Source: Choristoneura fumiferana (Eukaryota > Arthropoda > Insecta > Lepidoptera > Tortricidae). Taken from it: a stretch of DNA of 64,000 bases. Below, piece after piece: positions 10,100 through 22,936 of this stretch. Position numbers and translations under genes: made by a program. The notes beneath the pieces were generated by a model. The model was not told the DNA's origin. It worked only from the letters and a program-made list of their open reading frames with translations, and did no database searches. Within the stretch, counting starts at the first letter, position 1. The number at the start of each line of letters is the position of its first letter. Where the stretch lies: positions 2,091,320-2,155,319 of the forward strand of contig NC_133479.1 of assembly GCF_025370935.1 (NCBI RefSeq), written 5' to 3'.

Positions 10100-13000
10100 T
10101 ACTTGCGGCTCGGGGACTTTATTCGCTCACTTTCTATTCTGTGTCACCTAAGTTAACAAACTCGACCGTACAACAGACGAGCGAAAAAGCTCGCAGAGCC
10201 ACTATACCAACTTACACGTTCGACCATCTGGCACTTGGGAATTGCGACTACGAGTAAACAAAATGATACGAATCGGCTCTATTTCTATTTTGACCACAAC
10301 AACACGACCTATTTGAACGCCCGCGACTGTTATCTCTGACAGATTTATTGTGAGTAATTGAATTATTATCGATGATATGCGTAAATATGGTAACTGCAGC
10401 GTATAGGGCTACGAGAGAGGTCCGGCCACGACCACGCGCGATTGGCGGTTCGAAATGACATGCAAAAGCCTGTGCTAATAACAATCTGTCTTGAATTAAC
10501 ATCTATCTATTGCCAAGCATGTTACACAAGTACTTCCCAAAATAAAGCCACTTGTATCTCGTCTCGTAGCGTCCAGCCGTCTGCGCTTGCGTCACTTGAT
10601 CGATCTTTCGAAATATATCAAAATGGCTTCCGTGTTAAACGAATGCTATATGTGATTTCTGATAAAGCGTGGGCGAGATCACGAGAGACGATCCGCTAAC
10701 AACATTATAGAAAAAAAAATCTAAACTGTGGTTGAAATTTAGAAGACCATCGATTTACTATAAACCCAACCTTCGACTTCTACATAATAGCTGTCGCCCG
10801 CGATTTCGTCTGCAAAGAATTCGTTGATCGCGTGCGCACCTGCGAGAACTAGCTATGTATACAATTTTCTGGGATATAACTATTCTATGAAAGACTTCCA
10901 GGGTCTTAAACTACCTTCTCCATATCAAATTTCTGCCATATTGGGTCAGTCAGTGGTTTACTCGTAAGCGTGAAGAGGCAGTGGGCAGACAGTGTTACTT
11001 TACTTTCGCATTTATAATAGTATTACAGTAAGGATAATAATATATTATTATTAGTACTTTTCAAACGATAAAATCAAATCTTACCTACCTAGGCTACCTA
11101 CTAGTTCTTGCCCAAGTTCAAATATAGATACTGTTTTTGTAAGAAAATTACGCTCAGAAATACTTACTATGTTGTGAAATATGTTAACCTTATTAAAATC
11201 TACATATATGTACTTTCATCTGATCTGTTCTTTTCAAACCTATACCTCTCTATTCCTAACCTAACCTGCATAACTCATAACTGAAAGAAAATCTCAAGCA
11301 TGTTGTGTAGAGTGGCTGGTGGGTAGAGGTGAATATTTACACGTAGATAATTTTCTGAAGATATTCAGATCAATGCGATCACTAAGATCCTACTAAAAAG
11401 CAACACGCGTCCTAAAAAAAAAAAAACACTAATTGATCGCTGAAACCGCGAAAGCCGTAAACTTCAAACCAATTGATACATAAAACGAAAACACCATGAC
11501 GTGTGCTGACTCAAAATCCATTCACCTCTACCGCAGTGGGAAGCGCCCGGTGACTCAAAGAGTTTCGCCGCGCTACCGGAAAAAACCTGCAAAAAACTCC
11601 CTATTCATGCCTACGTCTTTATTTCTAAGGTCACAGCACAATTCAGTTTTTCTTTAAGCTTTGTGATTCTGTAAACTATCCGCATCCACGGAGTAATCAG
11701 TAATTACTTAACCCATTTGTTCGTACGCATAATAATATGTATAATACCTACAGGCTACAAGTGAACGATTGTCCTAGTCTTGTGATAGTCTATCGGGTGC
11801 AGCGATCACTTCGTGAATGAGGTCTATGTAGATTACATCCCCGTATCACCTATACTACCTGTTTATCTAGTGTTTTAAGCTTTAGCGATTTTCAAACTGG
11901 TAGCACACTCGGCCCTTAATCACGACTCAAATTCGGCCACATTGTTGTTGTCTTTATGTATACTCGTAACCACGGCCGAGCCGGCGAGTTATTTGACTAA
12001 ATTATTTTTACAATAAGTGACATAATTATATTTTTTACTCGGTTCCAAGCACAAACCTTTAACTATGAGCCTGCGGCCACCTTACCGCGCGGTGTCGTAA
12101 TGTAAATAAAATAGCGCGGCGTCGGAGAACGGCATTTTGCCGTTAGATATAGATTATAGGCTACATATGTACCACAGATTTTAGGGTGCGTCAAGTGCCG
12201 CAATCCGTTGCCGCGCGGTTTCACGATACGACGCCGCGGCGTAGTGATATGGCCAGGCCCTATGAATCGCTATAGTACCTACTTGGAGAATTTGGAAGAT
12301 GCCTATACCATTGAACTCACTGGGTGGGTATGGGTAAAGACAGTTCTTGAAGTTTTCAAGCAAACGTATGACGCAGTTTTATGTTACGCAAAGCTACGCG
12401 GTTTGACCACTAGTACTTACAGGTAATATTAGTAAACAATAAAACCGTAGCCACTACAATACCTACTTAGTCATTATTGAGGATACTTCGCATGAATTTG
12501 CAAAGTACTAACCTTGGCCCGCGAATTGGAAAGTACCTAGGTACATTTTATTCATATTAGTAATCTTTAATTTCATGCTATAGCCAAGCTCAAGCTCCGT
12601 ACGAAAAGCTCTTGCTTTATAAATGCTAGCACTAAATAAAACTTCTCTTAGTCTTGCTGTTATCCTTGGGTTGTGGTGCTCACCATCCGGCGACACATCA
12701 GTGGCATAACGTAACGACTCAACTCCCCAGATTGACTAAAAATTTTACGTGACGTCAGTGTTCTTAAGTATGACAAAGGCTTTGTACTTACAACTACGAA
12801 GTGTTGCGTCCTACCGAAGACATTATGTACTTTCACGCTTCCTTCACCCTCCGGGTTGTTTAACGAAAATGTTCAATCCAGGTTGCAGTGACTGTGTTCT
12901 ATCTGGTCTTCTAGAAGTTATGTGAAGAAATAAGAACAAAATCGACTTCTTTATTATTTGTTTATAAAATTATACTGCACCAATCTCGATTCAAAGATCA

Positions 13001-13513
13001 AAGGCAGTATGTGATATTTTCTACCCGGAACAATTTTCAGTTGAGACCCATAAACAAACACGTGGCATTATAAATCAAAAATTGATTGAGTCGTAAAAAA
13101 ATCGAAGTGATCTCAGTATGATTGCCAGTTATTTTAGATACTGAAGGAGCTGCTAAAATTCGATAGGAAGTTGTTTACAGTTCACTTTTAGCGCTTTTAG
13201 CTTATGTACATGTTTGTCGATACGATGTGTTAAACGCACGTTTAACAGGGTTTTTTAAGACTCAAGACAATTACAAGCGTGAAAATATGCCAAAATTCCT
13301 CCAGAAAAGAAAGTGAGCAGCTAGCTTGCGCTCAACTTGGCGCAGACCAGGAGCACTGCCGTGCCCCCTGATAATGGCATGGTCGGACCATGATGGTCCT
13401 TTATGTTATGAGATATCTCCATCTCAGAACAAATATCCCAAAGCGCTCATTAGCCTAAGTCGAACCCAAAAAGGGACAAAGAAAGATAACATCAAATATT
13501 ATTTTTTATTCAT
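10100..13513. other. Non-coding stretch of the left arm, no gene recognised
   Basis: Several short frames (10442-10699, 12208-12426, 13326-13565) recur in the right arm, but they recur because the DNA is duplicated. They show no domain, no splice context and no coding-type substitution pattern. The segment 12720-12830 shares a repeat with 24270-24365. Confidence 0.5.
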
Positions 13514-13924
13514 ATTTAATACTATTTTTTTTTGTTTCTGTTGTAATAGTCTGTTGTGTATTTAGTTTAAAAACTCGTGCGGCTTGACGAACGTGGCACT
13601 CCACTGCTACGACCACGTATTGGATTTATAAGCTGGAGCTCTAGAAATTGAAATCTAGGTCGGAATAGGGGTCCTGGCAGACATTCTCCTGCCAGGGCAA
13701 GCAGCACTACTTTAAATGCCGACAGCAGCGCCTCTTACCGGGTCCAACTGCGTTTCCAAACTATCCACGAATCTATTGAAATATACACAAAGTTTCATCC
13801 GTATTGGTCGAGCCGTTTAGAAGGAGTTGACAAAGTTCTGTCGCCCAGGTACTGTAATTTATTACGTGATTAAGTAAGATCCTAACTAAATACATAATTA
13901 CACACACGTCACACACCCTACATT

Positions 13925-14060
13925 CATCATCATCCCAGCCTATATACGTCCCACTGCTGTGCACAGGCCTCCTCTCAGAACAAGAGGGCTTGGGCCATAG
14001 TTCCCACGCGGGCCCAGTGCGGATTGGGATCTTCGCACGCACCATTGAATCGCTTCGCAG
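13925..14060 (-). repeat. SINE 3'-end fragment
   Basis: CCCAGCCTATATACGTCCCA and the following text to CATTGAATCGCTTCGCAG match the 3' part of the SINE at 15897-16190 in the same orientation, without the tRNA-like head. Confidence 0.6.
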
Positions 14061-14433
14061 ATTATACACCCTACATTATTATAAAAAAATCAGTTTAAAT
14101 AGTGCAAGTCTTCGAATTGTGTTAATATCGCGAATTAATTGTTACAAAAAAAGACGTAAGCTTACGTGCTTGCACCAAGATTGTCACGATTCTCCAATGA
14201 AGATACTATTTTACAAGCTTTTATTTACTTGTAACTTACAATGTGTTTGTGCGGGGACAAATCTTACAAGTTAAATTTGACCCATATCCAGTGGTCAGAT
14301 TGACTTGAAAATTGGCATACCTACATAATTATGTAAATCTGGTGAAACACAACAGCAGTTTAGCCATTGTTGTGGTAAAATTCAATTTTATTGATTCAAC
14401 TTGTTACACGTGGATCGATAGGCACACGGCCTG

Positions 14434-14693
14434 TTTTTAGGGTTCCGGAGCCAAAATGGCAAAAACGGAACCCTTATAGTTTCGCCATGTCTGTCTGTCT
14501 GTCCGTCCGTCCGCGGCTTTGCTCAGGGACTATCAATGCTAGAAAGCTATAATTTTGCACGAATATATATGTAAACTATGCCAACAAAATAGTATAATAA
14601 AAATAAAAATAATATTTTTTTCCCATAGACGTAAAGTGGGAGTGCTTTTTTTTTCTCATCCAACCCCATAGTGTGGGGTATCGTTGGATAGGC
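14434..14693 (-). repeat. Interspersed repeat, 3' fragment
   Basis: Same family as 2083-2681, minus orientation: AGGGTTCCGGAGCCAAAATG head, GTCTGTCTGTCCGTCC, and GGTATCGTTGGATAGG, where it breaks off. It is separated from the next copy by about 80 bases that recur in inverse at 30070-30155. Confidence 0.7.
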
Positions 14694-14773
14694 TGCTGTT
14701 GTTGATCCGGCTAACGCCATAGTCAATCAATTACATAATCAATATCTGCTAAACATGTACTTATTTGCCATTT

Positions 14774-15373
14774 TTTTAGGGTTCCGGAGCCAAAATGGCA
14801 AAAACGGAACCCTTATAGTTCGCCATGTCTGTCTGTCTGTCCGTCTGTCCGTCCGCGGCTTTCCTCAGGGACTATCAATGCTAGATAGCTGTAATTTTGC
14901 ACGAATATGTATGTAAACTATGCCGACAAAATAGTATGATAAAAATATCAAAAAAAAATTTTTAGTGTAAGTACCTCTCATAGACGTAAAGTGCTGGTTT
15001 TTTTTTCTCATCCAACCTTGTAGCGTGGGGTATCGTTGGATAGGTCTTTTAAAAGTATTAATCATTAGGGGGTTGCTAAAACGATTTTTCGATTCAGTGA
15101 TTTGTTTGCAAAATATTCAACTTCAAAGTGCAAATTTTCATTAAAATCGAGAGCCATAAAATGTAAACCGGTGGGTGGATAATTTTGAACAAATTCAGAA
15201 TGGTAGTAAGTATATCAAACTGCTTATAAAAGTTTGCTTGAGAATTATTAGTAGTTTAAGAGTAAATAGCAGAATAAGGTATAAAATTTACCTAAACTAG
15301 AAAAATATTACTCATTTTTTTCGTAATGGCTACGGAACCCTATTTTGGGCGTGTCCGACACGCTCTTGGCCGG
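14774..15373 (-). repeat. Interspersed repeat, full copy
   Basis: Complete minus-orientation copy from AGGGTTCCGGAGCC to the CGACACGCTCTTGGCCGGT end. Both termini show the inverted AGGGTTCCG(T/G)AGCCA motif, the clearest example in the window. Confidence 0.75.
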
Positions 15374-15896
15374 TATTTTCTTCATTTGCAACATGTGTGG
15401 CCAGTCCCAAATCAGCGGTGGCAATACTAGCAATAGCAAATTAGCAACCAAGGTTGTTATGGATCTAGCAAAGATTTATTCGTGTTTGAATGACGCAAAC
15501 CAAAAGAAAGCGGGATTATATCATCGATTCGTGTATTTTGTGTATGGATGAGCGGTACGAGATATCACAGAATCATAAGACGTGGTTTGTATCTAATATT
15601 TTTTTGTAACGAAAATGTATTGCGTTTTGCGGCATTTTAACTCGCATATATTAGCTGACCGAGGTACTATGCCAATTAGTCATTTTATACATTAGTAATG
15701 AAATGAATTGAAATTTGAAATATTTTTTTTTGGACCGACAGGTACCTACATAGTTTCGCCATGTCTTCAAGTAAAAATTGAAAAAAAAAAATGGAGTATA
15801 CTTTGTGTGGTTTTTTTTTCTTGTCTAAAGCCGTTGTCTTCCAAAAGCATTATAGGATTGCCAAGATCATTTTTCTGGGTACCTACTTACGAAAGC

Positions 15897-16190
15897 CCAG
15901 CCTATATACGTCCCACTGCTGAGCACAGGCCTCTTCTTAGAATGAGAGGTCTTGGTTGGGCCGTAGTTCCCTCGCGGGCCCAATGCTGATTGGGAACTTC
16001 ACACGCACCATTGAATTGCTTCGCAGGTTTGAACAGGTTTCCTCACGATATTTTCCTTCATTGTAAAGCTCGTGGTAAATTTTAAATGTAATTTTGCATA
16101 TGAATTTCGAAAAACTCAGAGGTGCGAGCCGGTGATTGAACCCACGATCCTCTGCTTCAGAGGCGATAGGTCAAACCACTAGCCCACGAC
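15897..16190 (-). mobile_element. tRNA-derived SINE
   Basis: Read on the minus strand it starts with a tRNA-like head (TAGTGGTTTGACCTATCGCC as box A region, GGGTTCAATCACC as box B) and ends in the CCCAGCCTATATACGTCCCA-type tail. Internal RNA polymerase III promoter boxes are visible. No coding capacity. Confidence 0.7.
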
Positions 16191-17105
16191 CATCCACATC
16201 CACCACGGCTTTTTCTAGGCAGGTACTTGTCTAGTTTTAATTGTAAACCCGATGCGTCTATAGTTTGTTCTAATCTAAGCAAATTAAAATTTGACCAATG
16301 CGTGACAATGCTAACGCTGCGCCCCGCCGTGCAGTCTGCTTAGTCCGTTCCGTGTTCGTGTTACACTTTTCCTATTAAATACGCCGAATGTTCTTCTGCA
16401 TTAAATCCCATGTCGATTTACAATACAATACAATACAAAATAAATACTCTTTATTGTACACCAGAAATAGTAAGCAAAAGCTTGCAAAGTACCCTGAGAT
16501 CAGAGAGAAGACAAAGCCGTGTCGAATTGAATGATCTAACAATAACTTGAAGACATTAGAAAGAAAGAAAGAAAGAAAGAAAACATTTATTCGTGACATT
16601 ACATGACGTAAAGTGACAAGGATAAGAAGGTTCCCTCTCCATTAGGTTCCCTCATGGACATATGACCATTATTCAAACCAGTTTGCCCAGAGCAAGCAAG
16701 GAGGGCGAAGCGCCATAACTAGAATTTACTGAGTGATTTACTATTCGCAAACTTGGGGCTATCCGGGGCATGGGGGCAAGTCTGGGGAATCAGGGGATCA
16801 CGTGGTTGTAATATAGTTATTTTGTCACGTAGGATATTATGGGTATGGGGTGGGGTCTTGCAGTTTTACATAGGGAGAATGAAGGGGATTGAATAAATTT
16901 AAAGACGGCTCCAAATTATAGGAGGTTGAGAATAGGATGAATGACTTCGAGAAAAGAATGGTACGGCCGTGCCTTTGTTTTGCTCGACTTGGCGGGGGCA
17001 CTTTCGTGCCCCCAGATGTATGACTTTTAGGCTTCAGTATCATAGAATTGCATGCCAGGTGTTGAAACCTGTGATTGTGATGCATAAAAAATGTTTTAAA
17101 TTAAA
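16191..17105. other. Intergenic stretch with microsatellite
   Basis: Contains an AATACAATACAATACAAAAT run (about 16421-16440), typical of a LINE or SINE insertion end, and a GAAA repeat (about 16558-16582). The rest shows no gene. The segment 16970-17020 resembles 13330-13370, pointing to a further dispersed repeat. Confidence 0.5.
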
Positions 17106-17110
17106 TATAC

Positions 17111-17307
17111 TGTTTCGGAACACTGCCATAGTTCCTTTGCCTATCTGTGGTAGATGCATGTCTAGCGAGTTGTGATTGTGACATTAGAGATTCGGGATTG
17201 CGCCTATAATTATAATTGCAATGTAAATGTGGAATCAATAGTCAAATGAGTAAAGACTTCAGTATTAATTTCTGTGTCGTATTATTATATTTCATAACAC
17301 AGAAACA
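17111..17307 (+). repeat. Left LTR
   Basis: 197 bases from TGTTTCGGAACACTG to CACAGAAACA. Preceded by TATAC and followed by the primer-binding site. Confidence 0.95.
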
Positions 17308-17377
17308 TGGTGTCAGAGTGAATCAAGTCAAGTAAAAGCAAATATAATAATTATCTATATAACATTGCCGGTGCAAG

Positions 17378-20300
17378 ATGGAGAGTGAGGAACTGAAGCT
17401 AATTCTTAAGCAACAAACTGAAATAATGGCTACTATGCAAAGCCAAATGAAAATGCTACAGCAACAGATGACAAATAAGCCGGGCAGTAATGAAAGCGAT
17501 ACTAAGAGTCGTGTCAATGTTCCCTGGCCGCAACCTTTGGAGGTTAACTCGGGCGAGCCGAATGAAAACCTAAGTTTTTTTAAAAATGGATGGACAAACT
17601 ATTGCCTAGCTACGGGTATGAATAAATGGGGTGAAGATAAAATGGAGTTGAAAGCAGGACTTCTCATTAGTGCGATTGGGAGTGCGGCCATGAAGAAATA
17701 TATGGAATTTGGTTTAACAGACGAGGAAAAGCGATCAGAGGGGTCAATTTTACGCAAAATGGATGAAACGATTAAGAAAAAGACCAATATTATTTATTGC
17801 AGGTATATTTTTAATGCCCGGAACCAATTACTAGAAGAAAGGTTTGAAGATTATCTCTTAACACTTCGAAAGTTAATAAAACCCTGTGATTATGGTGACA
17901 TTGAGGATGAAATACTACGAGATCGTATAGTAGTGGGCATAAAGGATAACGAGGTTAAGAAGGAGCTGCTTAGGGAGGCAGATTTGAAGCTAGAGTTGAC
18001 CATTAGTATCTGCCGGTCAGCGGAAACAGCGGCAGAGCAGCTGACAACACTTCAGAGCTCTGAATGTGAAGTAAATGAGATAAGTAAAGTTAAAAAGTAT
18101 GCTAAAGAAGCTCAGTTGTGTAAATTTTGTGGACAGAAACATATTTTTGGACGAGACAGATGTCCTGCTTATGGAAAAAGGTGTGAGGCATGCAAAGGCC
18201 GAAACCATTTCAAGCTGGTCTGCAAGAAATTTCGTCATCCTCGTACAATTAAAGAGGTGAGAGAAGAGTATAGCTCCTCAGAAGAAGAAACAATCATAAA
18301 AGCTATACGAGCTAATGAAAGGTCAGGACATACAGAGGCTGAACTATTATTTAAAATAAGAGGAAGGTGGGTTCCTGTTTTCTGTACTCTGGATACAGGA
18401 GCACAGGTGTGTGTAATGAGTATAAAAGACTACAAGAAGCTTACGGGGTCAGAAGACGTGTCAAATCTCACTATGCCATCACATAAGTTAAAGTGCTACA
18501 ATGGGTCAGAGCTGGTTGAATTTGGAGTGGCGCAATTTGAGTGTTTAAGAAATAATAAACTTTACAAAATTGAGTTCCATATTGTAGAGGCAAGCCATGA
18601 GCCTCTTCTTTCTGAAAATGCTTGTTTGTCCTTGGGTCTAATAAAGTACTGCAACTCTGTTAATTCTGGCAACATTAAGGACAGGGCTAAGGCTGTTGAA
18701 TTATTTAAAGAATACAGTGATATATTTCAAGGCTATGGCAAGCTTCCAGGTGAAGTTTCACTGGAGATAGATGCATCAGTGCCACCACGCATACAGTCAG
18801 CACGAAGAGTTCCTATGGCAGTACGAGAGAAGCTTAAAGAGGAGTTAGAGCAGCTAGAAAAGGATGGTATTATAGTACAAGAGATGCAGCACACTGATTG
18901 GGTAAATAATATTCTGATTGTAAATAAAGATTCCAAATTCCGTATTTGCCTGGATCCTATTCCTTTAAATAAAGCTTTAAAAAGACCCAACTATCAATTC
19001 ACAACATTAGACGAGATGCTCCCGGAACTCGCTAAAGCAAAAGTTTTTACAACAGTAGACTAAAAAGGGATTTTGGCAGCTGGGTCTGACAGAAGAGAGT
19101 AGCAGATTAACCACTTTTTGGACGCCTTTTGGCCGTTTCAGATGGCTTCGGCTGCCCTTCGGACTCTGCTCATCACCGGAGATATTCCAGCAGAAGTTAT
19201 CCAGTCTGCTCAGTGGGCTTAAAGGAGTTGAGATTATAGCAGATGATATCCTAATTTATGGAGTGGGTGATTCTACAGAAGAAGCCATAGTTGATCATAA
19301 TATAAAATTGGAAGAATTATTTAAAAGGCTGCGAAAGATTAACTGCAAGCTGAACAAAGATAAGGTACATCTCTTGCAATCTTCTGTTAAATTTTATGGA
19401 CATGTTTTGACAAATGAAGGAGTAAAGGTGGATGAGTCCAAAGTGGTTGCTATAAAAAATATGCCTACTCCAGAATCAGCTAAGGACGTCCTAAGGTTCT
19501 TAGGTATGGTAGGATATCTGGGTAAATTTATAAAAAATCTTAGTTTCCAAGCTAATAATCTCAGAAAACTTACTAGAAAAGACACTGAGTTTCATTGGTC
19601 CCAAATAGAAGAAATGGAATTTAAAAATATTAAGAAAATTATAACAGAACTGCCCACATTGAAATTCTTTGATGTAAATAAAAATGTTAGTATAGAATGT
19701 GATGCAAGTGAGTTTGGATTAGGGGCAGCTCTGTATCAAGACGGTCAAGTGATTTGCTTTGCTTCTCGCTGCTTGACGCCTACAGAAAAAAGATACGCTC
19801 AGATAGAGAAGGAAATGTTGGCAGTTGTTTTGCATGCACAAAGTTCAACCAATACATTGCAGGCAAAGGTAAAGTGACTATTAATACCGATCATAAGCCT
19901 CTTGTTAATATAATGAAGAAACCACTTACGGATGCCCCAAAACGCTTGCAGATGATGTTAATGACTCTCCAAAATATAATGTTGAACTACAGTTCATACA
20001 AGGAAAAGACAATCATGTAGCGGACACTCTTTCTCGAGCACCTATAGTAGAGCAGTCAGATACTGTATATGACTTAGAAAGCGAGTTAAGTCACAAACAG
20101 ATATTTAAGCTAATCAGCGAGCACTCAGTGGTTACATTTCTCAAAATATCAGACAAACTTATAATGAAAATTAAAGAAGAGACTGAAAAAGATCAAAACA
20201 TGCAGATTATTATTGACTACATTATAAACGGATTTCCAAGGTACATATCTGACTGGCCTATTGAGCTTAGAGCTTTGTATAAATTCAGCCAAGAGCTGTC

Positions 20301-21501
20301 AACAAAGGATGGTCTGATATTCAGAAATGATCAGGTACTCATTCCAACAAGACTAAGAAAAATAATGACAGAAAAGGTTCATGTCAGTCACAATGGAATA
20401 TCTGCTACACTCCGTCTAGCCAGAGAAAATATCTTTTGGCCTGGTATGACTATAGATATTAAAGAGTATGTAGGAAAATGTACATTTTGCGCCCAGAATG
20501 CAGTGTCCCAAGAAAGACAATCTTTAATAAGCCATGAAATACCTATCTACCCATTCCAATATGTATCTATGGATGTATTTTCAGTTGGCAATTTAAAATT
20601 TTTAGTCACAATTGATCATTACTCGGATTTTTTCGAATTAGACCCGCTGAGTTCCTTGACTTCTAGAGAAGTAATTCAGATATGTAAAAAAAATTTTTCG
20701 CGCCATGGAGCACCACAGAAGGTGTGCTCAGACAACGCGACTAATTTTATTAATGAAGAATTTAAGAAGTTTGCGGAAGATTGGAACTTTGAACATGTCA
20801 CTTCCTCTCCACATTTTCCCAGCTCTAATGGAAAAGCAGAGGCAGCAGTAAAAGTGGCAAGGAGGCTTGTGGTTGCTAGCATGGAGACCAAACAAGATCT
20901 TTGGTATAGCTTACTGCATCATAGAAATATACCTATAGAAGCAGACAAGGTCAGCCCAGTGCAAAAGTTTTTTTCCAGGCGAACACGAACAGGTCTGCCT
21001 TGTGTATTAGATCATTTGCAACCAAGAGTTGTACAGGAAGTTCCAGCTTTAATCAAGAAAAGGAAGGAGAAAGTTAAGGAATGCTATGATAATAGAAGCA
21101 AGGGTCTGCCTAAACTTACACAAGGTGAAAATATAGTAGTACAATTGCAACCAGAACTAAATAAGAAATGGAGTTTTGGAAAAGTTGTACATGTGCACAA
21201 TGAGCGCTCGTTTACAGTCAAGGTGAACGGTAAGCTGTACAGACGTAACAGAGTACACATTAAACCATTCCCAGGTGATATAGCACAGGCAACTCCTGTG
21301 CATAATAGAAGAGTGGCGCCAGATGAGCCACAACCTGAGTCTTCCTTTTCAGATTGTTCAGGCTTTCCAGTCCAAAGCTTTGAGGTAGTACACAACCCCC
21401 GGGTACTACAGTCACCAGTGCAAGTACATGAAGCTCCGCGCAGAGGTCAGCGACTGCGTGTACAGCCCAGAAGATTGCAAGACTATTTACTTTACCAGTA
21501 G
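17378..21501 (+). pseudogene. Gypsy gag-pol, broken by single-base shifts
   Basis: A single gag-pol frame opens at 17378. Gag ends in two zinc knuckles around codons 248-282, the second a canonical CEACKGRNHFKLVC. Protease has LDTGAQVCVM near codon 338. Reverse transcriptase starts near codon 465 and meets a stop at 19061-19063. The frame then moves on, with IADDILIYG as the catalytic motif (about 19237), RNase H with DASEFGLGAAL, then a zinc-binding and DD35E integrase (MDVFSVG, CSDNATNF, SNGKAEAA) in the frame open from 20128 to 21501. At least three shifts are needed, near 19060-19075, 19833 and 19971, and all lie at short homopolymers. The sequence as given cannot make full-length Pol. 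With identical LTRs, sequencing error is a real alternative to true decay. Confidence 0.9.
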
Positions 21502-21525
21502 GACTAGTTTAAAAAAAGAAGAAGA

Positions 21526-21722
21526 TGTTTCGGAACACTGCCATAGTTCCTTTGCCTATCTGTGGTAGATGCATGTCTAGCGAGTTGTGATTGTGACATT
21601 AGAGATTCGGGATTGCGCCTATAATTATAATTGCAATGTAAATGTGGAATCAATAGTCAAATGAGTAAAGACTTCAGTATTAATTTCTGTGTCGTATTAT
21701 TATATTTCATAACACAGAAACA
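21526..21722 (+). repeat. Right LTR
   Basis: 197 bases identical to the left LTR, followed by the second TATAC. Confidence 0.95.
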
Positions 21723-21727
21723 TATAC

Positions 21728-22430
21728 TATTTGTAGTTGGTACTCTTAGTACTCACTTAAATTCTTTTACTCCATCTTCAAATTATTATTAAAACAAATC
21801 AGACTTATTTCTTATTCGAGAACTGCGTGTGCTAACAATTAGATTAGATTATTATGACGTCACATAATTAATTCATATTCGTAGGCACACGTCTTCCCTA
21901 ATCGCTTAATTGGCCAATCAAGCGCCCGCCATTTTGACCAATCGCGTCGAAGGAACCCCTTTTTTGTCGCGAATAGTGACGCGCGTAATTAACTAATAAA
22001 CATCGTACGTATCGATGCTCTTAGCCGATTAGTGACGTGAGTAAACAATCGGAACTCGATGTATTAAATTGACGTTATAATCGGGTGTTGCTATTAATAT
22101 CGAGCCTTGTAAACACTTTTTTTGTTCGCTAGTTTTTACATGTGTTCGTAATTTTTGTTACGAATGTAATGAGAACAGTGTTTTCTACGCAAAAAGGAAG
22201 ATTTTAGAACGCCCATTAGAATTTATTCGTCTTGTTATTGTTGTTAACTTTGATTAAACAATTTGATTTATTTATTTACTAAATATTTATTTGGTTTAGT
22301 AAATACGTTCTATTCTAACTACTATAAATTAGATCGCTCAATTTGAGAGAATATTTATATTATTTAATTATGATATACCGATTTGTAACTATTTCTATGC
22401 CGTGTGGTAATGTGTGTTGTCATTATATTA
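21728..22430. other. Intergenic, nothing recognised
   Basis: AT-rich sequence with a CpG-containing patch (21950-22080). I see no gene and no clear repeat. Confidence 0.4.
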
Positions 22431-22432
22431 CG

Positions 22433-22612
22433 TACTAGCTGTTGCCCGCGGCTTCGCCCCCGTTGTTTTTTTTCTGTATTTTCTTTCATAAAAACCTTCT
22501 CCTGACAGTAATGAAGACAACAAAAAAAGAATTAGCGAAATCGGACCAGTCGTTCCCGAGTTTTGCGCTTAGCAACACATTTTGTGATTCATTTTTATTT
22601 ATATAGAAGATA
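22433..22612 (+). repeat. Lep1/Helitron-like fragment
   Basis: Starts with the diagnostic ACTAGCTGTTGCCCGCGGCT and contains GAAATCGGACCAGTCGTTCC before an ATATAGAAGATAGATG end, the usual layout of these moth and butterfly elements. Confidence 0.65.
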
Positions 22613-22936
22613 GATGTATGCTGTGTTATGTAACAAACCCTACAAAAACTGTGTCATCTCATCTCGTATTTATTTTATAAATAAATGTTTTTATTTCCTT
22701 GAAGTAATCAATCATGTATAATTCATCAATGCTCATGTTTATTGAATGATTTGACATTTATTGCGGAAAAAGATAATTAAAAATATATATGTTTTGTTTA
22801 CTGTAGTTTTTATGATGCAGCCTTGATAATACATAAGATATTATAAATATACGCGTATTTCTGATTGAGGTAACTACAAATTAATACGCCGAGTAGGTGT
22901 GTCAACGCTTACGGTCTACGAGGTACTGCGACAAAA

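Larger units (their letters stand above)
1..13513 (+). repeat. Left arm of large direct duplication
   Basis: This stretch aligns in the same orientation with 52911-64000 and runs off the left edge of the window. Long blocks are near-identical; 9481-9600 and 59281-59400 are identical by eye. It is longer than its partner (13513 versus 11090 bases) because it carries elements the partner lacks, at 1011-1431, 2777-3848, 5799-7546 and about 7555-7745. The partner has insertions of its own near 53109-53408, 56138-56172 and 62264-62951. These indels account for nearly all of the length difference. It may be an allelic copy misplaced by assembly or a true segmental duplication. The sequence alone does not decide. 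Confidence 0.95.
17111..21722 (+). mobile_element. Complete Ty3/gypsy LTR retrotransposon
   Basis: A 4612-bp element bounded by two 197-bp LTRs that I read as identical base for base, each starting TG and ending CA. It is flanked by a 5-bp target duplication TATAC (17106-17110 and 21723-21727). A primer-binding site starting TGGTGTCAGAGTG follows the left LTR at once, and a polypurine tract (21511-21525) precedes the right LTR. The internal region encodes gag, protease, reverse transcriptase, RNase H and integrase in the gypsy order, with no envelope frame. Identical LTRs mean a very recent insertion. Confidence 0.95.

Noticed and set aside
10442..10699. Frame conserved at 60283-60489
   Set aside because: The conservation is explained by the duplicated arms; there is no domain, start context or splice evidence.
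12208..12426. Frame conserved at 61996-62220
   Set aside because: Same reason. The arms differ by indels around it with no sign of coding constraint.
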